A stretch of DNA of 64,000 bases, taken from Plecoglossus altivelis (Eukaryota; Chordata; Actinopteri; Osmeriformes; Plecoglossidae). Position numbers and translations under genes: made by a program. Positions 1-10,984 of this stretch are shown here, piece after piece (positions within the stretch are counted from its first letter, which is position 1; each line of letters starts with the position of its first letter). The notes under the pieces are model-generated. The model was not told where the DNA came from, did not search any database, and saw nothing but the letters and a program-made list of their open reading frames with translations. The stretch covers positions 14,270,143 to 14,334,142 of the forward strand of contig BROE01000003.1 in the NCBI GenBank assembly GCA_036571765.1. The letters run 5' to 3'.

Positions 1-3000
1 CATTATTTATGCTTGTTTATGTTAATAAAAATTAATTACATTTGTGAAATGATAATGGTGATTCAAATGTAAGTTACTCTGCTTGTACACATCTTCACAA
101 GTGAAAAAAGAACTCCCCAACAACAGATTTCATTGAGTTTTACTTATAGAAATGTCGGATGAATGAATGACAGGCACTCTGGGAGTCTACTTTGGTTTCC
201 TGGACCTCCGCTAATCACAAAGACGGCTGGAAAGTGCTAGGTGTCATAGGTGTTATTGTGTCACTTGTCAGTATCTCTTCCTTCCTCACTTGCCCACTCC
301 GGTATTCAAATGTAGCTATTCATGCGTGCAATTGACCACCTTTCACAACAACTGTTTTATCCCAGAGCTTCCACTGAAAGCCTAGCAATTCAATGGTGCA
401 GGTGGTTGGTGCTCATTCCGTGGAGTAAGTTTAACCAATTCGATTTGGTTACATGTTCAAAGCTGAAAAGCAGGAAAAGTGGAGGGAGAAGAGTATTGAC
501 CAGGTGAAGGGTGATATCATGTTTATAAATGGTATCACATTTGTTGAGATTGAGTGCATTTTAGGTGAAAATGTGAGAAGGATCTGATTAGCTGATGGTC
601 ATAGGTTGTGTGGTCCTGTCATGGTAGATAGTAGATGTTGAGGGGTATTTGCCTCCCAAACCTCAGTTCTAACTAGCTCCAAAGTGATATATAACACTAT
701 AAATTCAGATTTGCATTCTCCATTACAGACATGAGGTAATCACTTAGAATGTCTGTCAGACTTCCTTAACTTGTTTGGCATGTGCTGTTCAAATTCCTTC
801 AAACTGGAAGTTTATGTATGTTTGTGTGTATGTGTTTGCTGTTGGCATGCTATGTACAGTATATTGAAGTACAAATGTGAAAATGTTATAAAACTGGATT
901 TTTTGCAAGTCGGTCTGCATTCAACAGCTCCAGATGACAGCCCTTGGATCATTTCATTCTCATGCCAACTATGTTGTTGGAAATGAAATAGGGGGCAGTT
1001 GACTTGGCCTGGTGGATGTAGTGCAGGGACTGTGATGACAGGGCCTCAGTGAGAAGGATGAGTGCATGGGTGACAGTGAGACTTCGCCAGCTTTACTTCC
1101 ATGCAGCAGTCTGTTACAGGGACCGTTCAGACCAAGGCTTCTGTTGTGGACTTTTTCATGTAAGATTTTTTAGTTGATGTTCTTGTACAGGTTAAATTGT
1201 AAACTCAAGTCAACAAAATACTTTTAAGGAATTACCCTTTAGGAAGTTCCAGGATTTTCTATTAAGAATAGAATAAATGACAATGTGTCATTACAATATT
1301 ATAGTTTATTATAGTTTCAAATCCAATATCGAAGTCGACATGTGTCTTTGCAATTGCAGTTACAGCTTGTCCTGTATGTCATATTGGATATCCAATGAAA
1401 ATATGAAATGCTAAAATGACAAGAATGAGCACAATTTCCGTTAATTAAGAGTGTGAAATTGTTGGCTGAATCAAACTTCGGCTGTGTTTATGATATTCTC
1501 ATTAGCCGTTAGTGTGTGAGAAGGACACCTTCACCTACAAGGGTCTCTGAACCAAGCTTCCTTTCTAGTAAGGAGACACCCCTGTCGAACTACATGCCAG
1601 TTCATGGGTTTTGATTGCCACCAATTTTAGAAGGCTGTCATCTGAAGTTGATGGCCATGTTTTTGCTGATAGGTGACCAGGCATGTAGCAAGAGGTGAAA
1701 CAGGACACCAGGATCCAAGAGGCTTGGTTCATTGGAATATGTTCTGCATGCTTGGTCCTCATGCTCATTCCAGATTATGATTTCACTACTCGATCAGGTC
1801 TTGCCCTTTTTTAGTAGACAGCAGGGGTGTTTCCTCTCAAAGCACTTATGTATTAAGGGGCATCAGTTTCAACACATCGACATAGGTAGAATTTAAAGGG
1901 AGTAAGCTTTATTTTTTATAATTCTGGTTCCCCATGGTGTTTCTTAACAAAGAAACTGAGTGAACAGCATTCATTTCTTCTTCAGATACATCTTACGTTT
2001 TTATTCAAATAATTTGTCTATGAGAAATCTCTTAAATGTGTACCTTTTATGATACAGCTGCTCATTCATATGATATAATATCAAAATACCATGAAGAACA
2101 CACAGGGTCTCATGAACTTCAACCTATAGATCTAGAGACCCTCTCCTCAGTATTTGAGCACACATATCTTCATCTTACACTAGAGAAGTGCTGTAACCGA
2201 ATAGGCCACAGCTCAGAGAGAGCAACCTGCAAGGGAACCTTAGAAAGGTCTATAAATACACAGGCAACACTGGGCTAGACTGCACATGGAATGATGAGCT
2301 CATGGCAATAGATCTCTTCCTTCTCCTCAAGGGTATATCCTTATAAACATATATCCAGAGATATTGTTGTCGCAGTTAAAACAACTAACAGAGACAGAAA
2401 ATTGCCATATATTTTTAAAATATTTTTAAAATAACATCAATATTCTATTGTTGTATGGTATTGTTGAGGATAACTATTGAGCAGAAAACTGACCAGATGG
2501 TGTGGTTTTGTTTCAATGTTTAAATTGAATACATTTGTTGAGTCATAACATTTTCAGTCTGCCGCATCTTGCATTATGCAGGTTATTTTCTGTGTCGAAT
2601 ACATTTTAGTAATATGTTTTGTTTTAAGGCATGACATTGTGGAATCCTTCAGGGCAGCACCAAAGGCAAAGCACTAATGCATGTTCCTGTATGACAGCAG
2701 CCTTGCAGTTTCTGGTAATTGACGAAAATGCTAACTCAACACAACCTGAGCACCAAGCCGCGCCGAACAACTCTGAGTGAACACTGCCGACAGCCCCAAG
2801 CGTTAGTCAATCCCAGCACCTTCTTGGTGCAAGGCACTGTGCCAAGAAAACAGGCGTGAACATTCATTGTGTTTCCTTAAACGGTTACAGCAGACAGTCA
2901 TTTGACTTTTCAAATGAGTTATTTACACTCATGCCACATGTCACAAACAGGTGTTTTCGCGCCATGCTAGTTGTCATGGTGACAGAACAACGGGACAAAC

Positions 3001-3214
3001 TCAGCCAAATTACCAAATCATCAAGCCGGACGTTGGAGGCCTCAAACAAGCTTGAATGAAGCATGCTTTCAGTCCTGCGGTAGGTTATGCGTCAATGAAT
3101 ATTGCTATGGGATTGAGAAGTCTATGGCTCGCATTGACTTGGCAGTGCCAACGATGTTATCTAATTTCGCCAGCCAACTTGTTAGCCTAGCAGTTTGACA
3201 GTAACTTAAGATGT

Positions 3215-3270
3215 GTATCATGTCGTGTGGCGTTGCGGATGAGTATCATGTCGTGTGGCGTTGCGGATGA
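3215..3270. repeat. Exact 28-bp tandem duplication
   Basis: Two identical 28-bp copies lie head to tail (3215-3242 and 3243-3270), each starting gtatcatgtcgtgtggcgtt. There is no mismatch between them, which suggests a recent duplication. The unit is CpG-containing, unlike the surrounding AT-rich DNA. Confidence 0.9.
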
Positions 3271-3452
3271 CTTTGCCTAACGCTGGGCGAGTAGCCTACA
3301 CAGCCTATTCACGATTTTCAGTTACACTGTAGGCTAAAGACTGGCAACTAAACAGCTATTCATCATCGTACAATTGTTTCCCATGAAGCCAGGCATTGGT
3401 AATTGTGCCATAGAAATAATGAGCCTTTGTCATAATACTACAACTAGTATTA

Positions 3453-3491
3453 CTACAAATAGTATTACTTAAGTTGTAATACTATTTGTAG
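3453..3491. repeat. Perfect 16-bp inverted repeat (hairpin)
   Basis: Arm 1 (ctacaaatagtattac, 3453-3468) is the exact reverse complement of arm 2 (3476-3491), separated by the 7-base loop ttaagtt. A partial extra copy of the arm sequence lies just upstream (about 3437-3452). This could be the end of a decayed MITE-type element. No flanking target-site duplication was identified. Confidence 0.85.
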
Positions 3492-3965
3492 ACTGCCATT
3501 AGAAAAGTAATAGGCTACTGTTGAGTATTTGTCTTTGACTGTTTATTGGTTGATTTTCAAATTTTTGGAAACCGGCACAGCCCTGTCATCTATTTCCTAT
3601 ATGTTTAGCCTTAAGGAGAGTTGAGTGCGTTTTTGAAAACTGGTCAAATGGCGATAACCACTTAAAATAGAGTGTAATGTAACGCTACTCCGGTCAGCAT
3701 CGGAAGTGCTATGGAAATGTGCCATCAGCTAAATAGCGCAACAATGTCGCAAAATGGGTCATAACATAGTTGTCTGACAATAGTGGATTGTGCTGGAGCG
3801 ATGTGTTGGCTGCATCCGTGAAAAGTATGACATTAGAATATATGTGTTCTTTTCAAGACACTAATATCATTTTTATTTTCGCATTTTTAGAGGATAAACT
3901 TCTATCAATCCACAGTGGAAGCATAGATATCCACACGCCACTCCACCAGGAACACAGACCATGTC

Positions 3966-6900
3966 ATGAAAGTCCAAAACGGTGGGCTTTTGCCTATCTC
4001 ACCCAATTATTCCTCATTTGATGAAGACGAGGAAGAGTTGGAGAAAGTACAAATGACCCGAACCATGAAGGATTTTGACACGGAGGACCCTTCTCACAAG
4101 AACAAGGGTTAGATAACTACCAATAGAGTTCGTCATACATGAGTTGCATTTTTTTCTGACCTGTACTTTAAATTGATTCAGAGTACATCTTTTTCCACAG
4201 ATGTGGCTGGTCTGCTTCCATTACCCAGAACCAACCAGGTATTTTTTGAGTACCTGTCAGGAAGAGCAGTGCCTCGCCTCAAAGAGCCTCACCACCTGTA
4301 TGGTGTGTCTGGCCATGTGTCCCAGACACTGCCACGCTGGCCTCTTGAGTGTGAGGTCATCTTAGGAAATGTCTTTCATGTTGGTGAGTCACTTCAAGCC
4401 ACTCTATTTTATCTTTTGATGATGTGTAAAACCAGGTATTGGATTCCTATTAGATCATATTGGGCTTTAACCTTGCAAGAACATTGTGAACACAGAAAAG
4501 GTTTGTACCTTTTGTTTGTTTAGAGTGGGCTCCTCCTATCCCAGAGCCTCTGTGTACTAAGGTCAACACAAGGTATTGGCTGAGATCTCCAGAGGAGGAA
4601 GAAGGCACAGTTGTATACAATACAGAAGGAGGTAGTGTATCACACAAGTAAGAATACAAAAATAATGTACTCTACACATACCTATTCTGTATTCTGTTGT
4701 GTTTGTTTTTTGCAGTCAAGGTGAACTACTTTTCTGGCTCTCGTTCGGGTAGAGGCTGCCTGTCCTCTCTCTCCCCTGCCGCGGTTCCCCTCAGTGGGCC
4801 TGACGACACCACTTTGCTGTTTGAAGGCCGGTTTGAGAGTGGCAATCTGCTAAAGGCTGTGAAAGTGTAAGAATTATTGACGCATGAACCGAAGTTTAAA
4901 GAAATAGTTTGTTGATTGTGCCATGGATGTGTTGTAAAATAACATTTTCTTACAGCGGTGAATTTGATTATGAGCTGTCTCTGAGGACCGACCTTTACAC
5001 AGAGAAGCACACCCAGTGGTTTTACTTCCGGGTGCAAAACACCAGAGTAAGGGTGCAATACCGCTTTACCATTACCAACCTGCTGAAGATGAAAAGCCTC
5101 TATGAAGAGGGCCAGCTTCCCCTGCTGTACTCAGTGGAGAAAGCCAGGCTCCAGGGAGTGGGCTGGCACCGAGTGGGTCAGGAAGTATCCTACTACCGCA
5201 ATGGCCGCCAGCATTTAGGTCAACCCTGCTACTCTCTAGCCTGGACTTTCTTCTTCCCTTATGGCCAGGACACCTGCTACTTTGCCCACTGCTACCCTTA
5301 CACCTACTCCAACCTGTGGACCTATTTATCAGAGATCGAGCGCGACCCCCGACGCTCACGCTTCTGTAAGGTTCGGACCCTGTGTCGCTCCCTTGCAGGG
5401 AACCTAGTTCCTGTGCTGACAGTGACCAATCCGGCGAAGAAAGTGGAAAAGGATGGCGCAACTAAGCCAGCTGTTGTTGTGACAGCACGGATCCACCCTG
5501 GAGAGACCAACAGCTCGTGGGTGATGAAGGGAATCCTCAACTTTTTACTAGGGGACTCGCCTGATGCCACTCTGCTTAGAAACGCCTTCGTATTCAAGCT
5601 GGTACCTATGCTGAACCCAGACGGCGTCATAGTGGGGAACTACCGCTGCTCCCTGACAGGAAGGGACCTGAACCGCAACTACAAATCTGTCCTGAGGGAC
5701 TCCTTTCCCACTGTATGTGCTATACGCACCATGGTCCAGAGGTACAGATCCTCTAGTCACCTGTCTAGCTAGTACATCGGGGGTATAAGCCTAAATACAG
5801 GATGTGTTCTTGACAGTCACACTGCAGAAATTGGTCATCTTATTCACAGATTGTCTGAGGAACGTAAAGTGCTGTTGTACTGTGACCTCCACGGACACAG
5901 TCGGAAACAGAACGTCTTCATCTACGGCTGTGAGAACTCCCGTCTGACTGACAGACATCCACATGAACGTGTTTTCCCACTGATGCTGAGCAAAAACTGC
6001 CCGGACATGGTACAGCTATCGATTCCCCCCTCTCTTTAGTTGTACTGCAGTCTGAAACGTGAAGTGTGAATGCATTTTCTGCTTAACGTATGCTTCACCC
6101 AATATCTGTGTTCAGTTCAGTTTCCAGAGCTCTAAGTTCAAAGTGCAACGCAGTAAGGAAGGGACAGGCAGGGTGGCTTTCTGGAGACTGGGTGTCCTCA
6201 ATAGCTTCACCCTAGAAACCTCCTTCTGTGGCTCCAGCATTGGTACACCTTGTACTAATACTTGTACTACAACTGACTGTTTATGAGATTATAGCGAACA
6301 TATGTAACCAACACATTAATTGGCTGGGACTATTGTTGGACACGTGTAAAACAACTGTCGGTTTTGACCAATAGTAGTCAAACGTCTACTTTTAACATTG
6401 ATTTCAGGGAAGAGGAAGGGAACCCATTTCAGCACTAGGGACCTAGAGATGTTGGGTGCTCACTTCTGTGACACAATATTGGACTATTGTGACCCCGACA
6501 GGATCAAGGTGGGGTGCTTGTTTGAGAGGAAATCTGGCCTTGTTTCATTAAGGTCCATAGTTAAAAAACAGTCACATTTTTGTATGAATCGGAAGCCTTC
6601 TTGAGCAGTCTCTTTGCTTTGCAGTACAGTGTGTGTGTAAGAGAGCTGCAGGAGATGGTGAGACAACAAGCTAGGTTGCGTGTGGACACAGAGCCTACAG
6701 ATGCTTCGCTATGTGATGTCAGGTAGGGTTTAAAAGTATGCCATTAGTGGTCCCAGAGGCGTCACTGATGCTCTGTTTATTACAAAAAGAAAACCCCCAA
6801 AACTCTCGCAACTCATATACACTGACTTACACAGATGTGATAAATTACCAAGCCGTATGCCATTTCAGCACCAGTGGCTCCAACAGCTCAGATTCTGATG

Positions 6901-8940
6901 GACCTCCAGTGCATCGTCAAACTTTCAATAAGGTAACTAACAACTTGTGTTTTGCGTGGACAGACATACGCAAAGCCTGGCCAGCCACCTAAAGTGACAT
7001 CAACCATGCCATGTATTTGAAGTGTAAGCTAACATTACTACATCTGCATCTTCTTTGCTTTAGCTTTCGAGTCTTAAGAAGTTGAAGTCCAAAAAGGAGA
7101 GGAACATGTCGAATCTGCTGCGAGGTCGAGTGATACAAGAGAAAAGGGTAAGCATACTCTGCTAGCACCAACATGTCAATAAGATGTACTCAGGAAGCTT
7201 GTCACTGCACTCCATTTATTGATTTACATTACAGGAGAATGATGTCAAAGATACCCTGGAGAAAGGCAACAGATTAAAGCCTGTGAGTTGGGTATAGCGC
7301 TCCCTCGATATCACTGATAAAGCTATTTCCCTGTCCACTCACATTCATATTATAATCACTAGTTCAGTTGATTGAAATACTTTTGCGATCTGGCAAACCT
7401 GGTGAGTCTCGGAGCAATTCCTGCCACGCTGAAGAATATCACATTGGAGGTATCCATGGTTCCATCGCTTAGTTTAGCTTTTGTTTATATTTATTTGTCG
7501 TGAACCGCTTATCCAAATAACTTCGAACTCGACACAGCGCGTCCTTACGAGCAATACACCTGGCCCAGCTCTCTCACCAATCGGATGAAAAGGACAGCGT
7601 GGCAGGGACAAACAAGAGAGGGGACAAAACATCCAGTCTGGCTAGAAGACACAGTGTGCCACTTTACCCTTTGTCCCTTTGTTCGCTCCTATCACTTTGT
7701 GTGTCTGTCGTAGCTCAAGGCTTCTACAGTGAGACTATCAAAATGGAAGGACAGACAACTGCCCGTTCTGGAGTCTAGCCACCCAGATAAGAAGGTACAG
7801 CCTGCGAGGAGAACTGTCTCCCCCCTCAGGCCTGTAGCAACAACCAGAAAAATACTCCGGCATTTTGCTTTCCACTGCATGAAAGATGATGTTTATTTCT
7901 CACTATCGTCTGATGAGGGACATTTCTGTAACTGCTGCTTGTTCACTTCATATTTAATGCATGATTTGTGCATGTGATGCTCTTTTCAGGTGTCAGTACT
8001 CTACCTAGTCTTTAATACTGATAGGAGTGCCATGACATCAAAGGTATAACCTTTCTCTACCCTTCAGCAACCCCAAATGGACTGCTATTACTGTATTTAA
8101 TGAATATAGTATGCACCTTGCAAAACCATTTGGAAATTTGGCTTAATATTTGTATGTGGATCATTGCTTTGTTTTTGTTCACAGTCTGAATATCTACAGC
8201 ACATAATGGAGGATTATGTAAGGAGCCGGATGCAGTTAACTCACGGACAGACCTTCAATGGTAAAGTTTGTAGGAATGTATTACTTCTGACAACCATAAA
8301 AACAATTGTGATGTTAGTTGCTATTTATACTAAATCTACATATTATGGATTTGTCTAGGATGATTTTGTGTTTGGTGTGGTCCTTTCAGGCTACGACTGT
8401 GGGTTTACGAACAGTCCTCGTACTTCAAGACTGCCCCCTAACTGTGAGCCCTCCTACCTACGGCCCACATTGCCTCCCTCCCAGCTGCCACGGGAGCTCC
8501 GATCTAGACCCAAGAGACTGCCAGGCTTGGCTGAGTTTGCAGCAGAAGACATGACCATTGGGAGACTGTCACCTGTACAATGTAATCATCAATGTTATTC
8601 CCTATAATTGGATATTTCACTGTTCAGTGCAGTGTCACTTTTTCTAAATATCATATTCTACTCTTTCTAGGGAGAAGCCCTAAATCATTCACAGCCCCTG
8701 AAAATCTACAGCTGAAGTCTAACAGGTAGGAGCAAAGACATACGTGACTGCTGATCATTCAATGCTGAACAAAGAGCTGTTGATTCTGCTAACATGCTGA
8801 AGCTTTATCAATGTAGTATGATATCAGCTGATTGTGTGTTTTATGTTAGCGAAGGCAAAAGCAGCACAGTTCAGAGCCAGCTGTGTAAATGTCGCCTGTG
8901 GCATGGAATAGGGTGTGAAAGACAGGGACAACCTGACTGA
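3966..8940 (+). CDS. agbl3: Cytosolic carboxypeptidase 3 (tubulin deglutamylase), 18 exons
   Basis: This is an M14-family metallocarboxypeptidase; the family removes polyglutamate side chains from tubulin. Coding exons: 3966-4107, 4201-4383, 4524-4631, 4716-4866, 4956-5741, 5850-6009, 6116-6242, 6408-6508, 6625-6722, 6869-6932, 7064-7147, 7235-7282, 7714-7794, 7990-8043, 8185-8260, 8390-8581, 8671-8725, 8850-8940. All junctions are GT-AG and in phase, giving 866 residues. The CCP N-domain is followed by the zinc motif HPGETNSSW (H375, E378), NPDG and RDLNRNY substrate-site motifs, the third ligand in CDLHGHS (H471), and a catalytic-Glu segment ETSFCGSS. I prefer AGBL3 over AGBL2 because of the N-terminal pattern VPRL-EP--LYGVS, the tail motif LKSKKERN, and the presence of slc35b4 and chchd3, which share 7q32-33 with AGBL3 in human. 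The start at 3966 is the first in-frame ATG of the exon; an earlier coding exon cannot be excluded. Downstream of the catalytic domain the protein is Ser/Pro-rich and poorly conserved. Confidence 0.9.
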
Positions 8941-8991
8941 AGAAGACTAAGGATTTACAAGACAAACAGAAGGAGAATTTACTTTATTCTC

Positions 8992-8997
8992 AATAAA
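8992..8997 (+). terminator. Poly(A) signal of agbl3
   Basis: AATAAA lies about 50 bases after the agbl3 stop codon, giving a very short 3' UTR. Confidence 0.75.
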
Positions 8998-9127
8998 ATG
9001 TTATGAACTATTGTCTCAAGAGTCTGGCTACATCACATCATGTCCTCCAACTCCAATGTGATCCAAGGCGTCCTAGTTTTGTTTCCCAATTGCCTCAAGT
9101 ATATTTGAGCAAACCTTATTTGTGATT

Positions 9128-9150
9128 TAGTGAAGTGACGTATTGTCAAG
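9128..9150. repeat. SINE 3'-tail fragment
   Basis: These 23 bases (tagtgaagtgacgtattg and onwards) are identical to the 3' tail of the complete SINE at 36018-36040. The remainder of the element is not recognisable here, so this is a truncated remnant or the shared tail of a related retroposon. Confidence 0.6.
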
Positions 9151-9908
9151 TTTATTAGACTAATGCATGCATTATCACAAGAAGAAAACATATTGCCCAA
9201 GGTTGTTTGTGATACATTGATAGCTAGCTGGTAAACTATAGAAGGAAGAAGCAACAGTCTTTACTGTAGTGCTTTAAGGATACTAGATTTAGAGATGATT
9301 TGTGTTGAAATCTGTTTACAAAGATCTGAGCCATCCTTACGATCTGAGAGGGACGCTGAGGAGGCGACTGTTGGTAGTAGGTCAATCGAGATGGAATGGC
9401 TCTTTCTACCCTTATGCCCTTTACTTGACCATGTTGATGGCTGCTTCGAAAGGTGAGTAACTCTTAGGGACAGTTGGTTCCCTTCTTATACGATCAGCTT
9501 GTTTAGATTGGCTGTAAGTTGACTGTCAAAGATTAGTGCATGTGATACAGAAGACCATTGCAAATTGAAAAGCGATGAAGCTATTGCAAACAGTCATATT
9601 TTCCAGAATAACTGATCATTCAAACATTTTGACATATTAATAATGTAACTCCTCTCACTTTATCCATTGACCATGTCATTCGGTGGCTGCAAGACTCAAA
9701 CTTAAAAAGAAGAAGAGAAAATCTGGGAAATCAAATCAAATCAAACTGATTTTTGATGTGCCTACGCAAAAACAGGCTGGAAACACCCTAGTATCTGTGA
9801 GATAACACTGTTTACTGCTTTAATAGTACGACTAGCAAAAATGTGAATTCACTGAAAAAAGTATAGTACATCAGTATTCAACTTTTGTGAGTTACGTCAA
9901 GACAATGT

Positions 9909-9914
9909 TTTATT
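9909..9914 (-). terminator. Candidate poly(A) signal of the GPCR
   Basis: TTTATT on the + strand reads AATAAA on the minus strand, about 155 bases after the receptor stop codon. Confidence 0.5.
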
Positions 9915-10066
9915 AAAACCAAAGATTGCTCGAATGTTTTCAACACATGTACAGTTGCTTCACAAATGTACAGAAAAACAATCCTCTCTGCTAAACAGTG
10001 ACCAGCAGTTTGTGGTCTACTATCTCAGTCAGGCCAGCTGGGCCCTGCTGCTAGGAGCTGTCCTCT

Positions 10067-10984
10067 CTAAAAGCTCTCTGTGACACTGATGACCTGCGGC
10101 TGCACTCTGTTCTTGTTACAGTTAAAGAGCCAGACTGCCCTCCGGTGGCGGTAGCGCTTAGAGAGCAGTACGTAGAGCACAGGGTTGACACAGGGGTGCA
10201 GGTACTGGAGCACAGTACAGGTGAAATAGAACATCTCCCAGGCTTGGCCGTGGTGGTACAGCCCCAAATAAACACACAGCTCCAGCACGTAGCCTGGGAG
10301 CCAGCACACAGAGAAGGTTCCCGCTGCCAGGAACACCATTAGGGAGGCACGCCGGGTGTTTCTGGCACTTGCTACGGACATAACTGGACTCTTATGAAGG
10401 AAGACAGCTAGGCGAACGTAGTTGAAGGCGATGACCAGCATGGGGACAAAGTAGTACAGCACAAACTGGCTGAGGATCACCTGGTAGTGATGCTCTTGGA
10501 TGGTAGGCAGGCAGAAGGTAAAGTTGACCTCCCCAGGGCCCAGGCTCTCCTTAGTCGCAAATATACGCAGGGGCAAGCTTATGAAGAAACTCAGAGCCCA
10601 GACCAGGATGAACATCAGGATGACCAGGTCCATGGTAGGCGGGTGGTACGGGTTGGTGATGATCATGGCACGGGTCATGGACACGGCACACAGGGAGTAG
10701 GTGCTTGCTGCCAGAGAAAAGGCCATGAGAAACTGGTAAACCTTACAGGAAGTGTCTCCCAGGGGCCAGGAGTGGCTTACAGCAGAATCCAGAGTGAAGG
10801 GGATGAGCAGCAGGGTGAGGAAGTCGGCAAGAGCCATGCTCAGAAGCAGGATATCCAGACGGTTCTTACGAAGGGTGTTGTATTTGGCAAACAGGGAGAA
10901 GACCAGTAAATTGGCACAGAAACCAATGCCTAGGATCACCCCACAGGTACAGGCAAAGATGAGCACATAGGTGTTGGGGACTGC
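10067..10984 (-). CDS. Rhodopsin-like (class A) GPCR, main exon, peptide-receptor type
   Basis: One long exon encodes all seven transmembrane helices. Diagnostic residues present: N in CANLLV (TM1), LAD (TM2), the disulphide cysteines DTSCK and TFCLP, W in VWALSF (TM4), P in FVPML (TM5), CWLPGY (TM6) and NPVLY (TM7). The normal D/E-R-Y at the end of TM3 reads T-R-A. The overall pattern recalls galanin/allatostatin-type receptors, but I cannot assign an orthologue. Reading upstream meets an in-frame TAA before any ATG, so the N-terminus must be spliced on; the best acceptor (acacgcag) puts the exon start at 10984 in phase 0. The first coding exon was not found. The C-terminus is short and ends SVTESF. 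Confidence 0.8.
   Translation of the reverse strand, partial: AVPNTYVLIFACTCGVILGIGFCANLLVFSLFAKYNTLRKNRLDILLLSMALADFLTLLLIPFTLDSAVSHSWPLGDTSCKVYQFLMAFSLAASTYSLCAVSMTRAMIITNPYHPPTMDLVILMFILVWALSFFISLPLRIFATKESLGPGEVNFTFCLPTIQEHHYQVILSQFVLYYFVPMLVIAFNYVRLAVFLHKSPVMSVASARNTRRASLMVFLAAGTFSVCWLPGYVLELCVYLGLYHHGQAWEMFYFTCTVLQYLHPCVNPVLYVLLSKRYRHRRAVWLFNCNKNRVQPQVISVTESF

Larger units (their letters stand above)
1..3888. other. 5' flank without recognised gene
   Basis: No open reading frame here resembles a known protein, and no chain of phase-compatible exons could be built. The stretch is AT-rich. It holds a short exact tandem duplication (3215-3270) and a perfect hairpin (3453-3491), listed separately. 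The last few hundred bases probably contain the agbl3 promoter and 5' UTR: a splice-acceptor-like site (tttttag) ends near 3889, just before the exon that carries the agbl3 start codon. Confidence 0.5.
8998..10066. other. Convergent intergenic region between agbl3 and GPCR
   Basis: No coding sequence was recognised. It contains a 23-bp SINE-tail fragment at 9128-9150. An exon-like piece ends at a good GTGAGT donor near 9452, but no partner exon was found. Near the right end TTTATT (9909-9914) would serve as AATAAA for the minus-strand receptor gene, about 155 bases past its stop. Confidence 0.5.

Noticed and set aside
4909..5500. agbl2 (CCP2) instead of agbl3
   Set aside because: The catalytic domain fits both, but the N-terminal EY..GR.VPRL.EP..LYGVS pattern and LKSKKERN tail fit AGBL3, and nearby slc35b4/chchd3 share AGBL3's human region, whereas AGBL2 lies on human 11p.
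9410..9452. Possible first exon starting ATGGAATGGC with a GTGAGT donor
   Set aside because: No downstream plus-strand exon or family match; the next gene on the right is on the other strand.
10487..10909. 140-codon plus-strand frame inside the GPCR exon
   Set aside because: Overlaps the receptor antisense; Gln/Gly-rich shadow without family resemblance.
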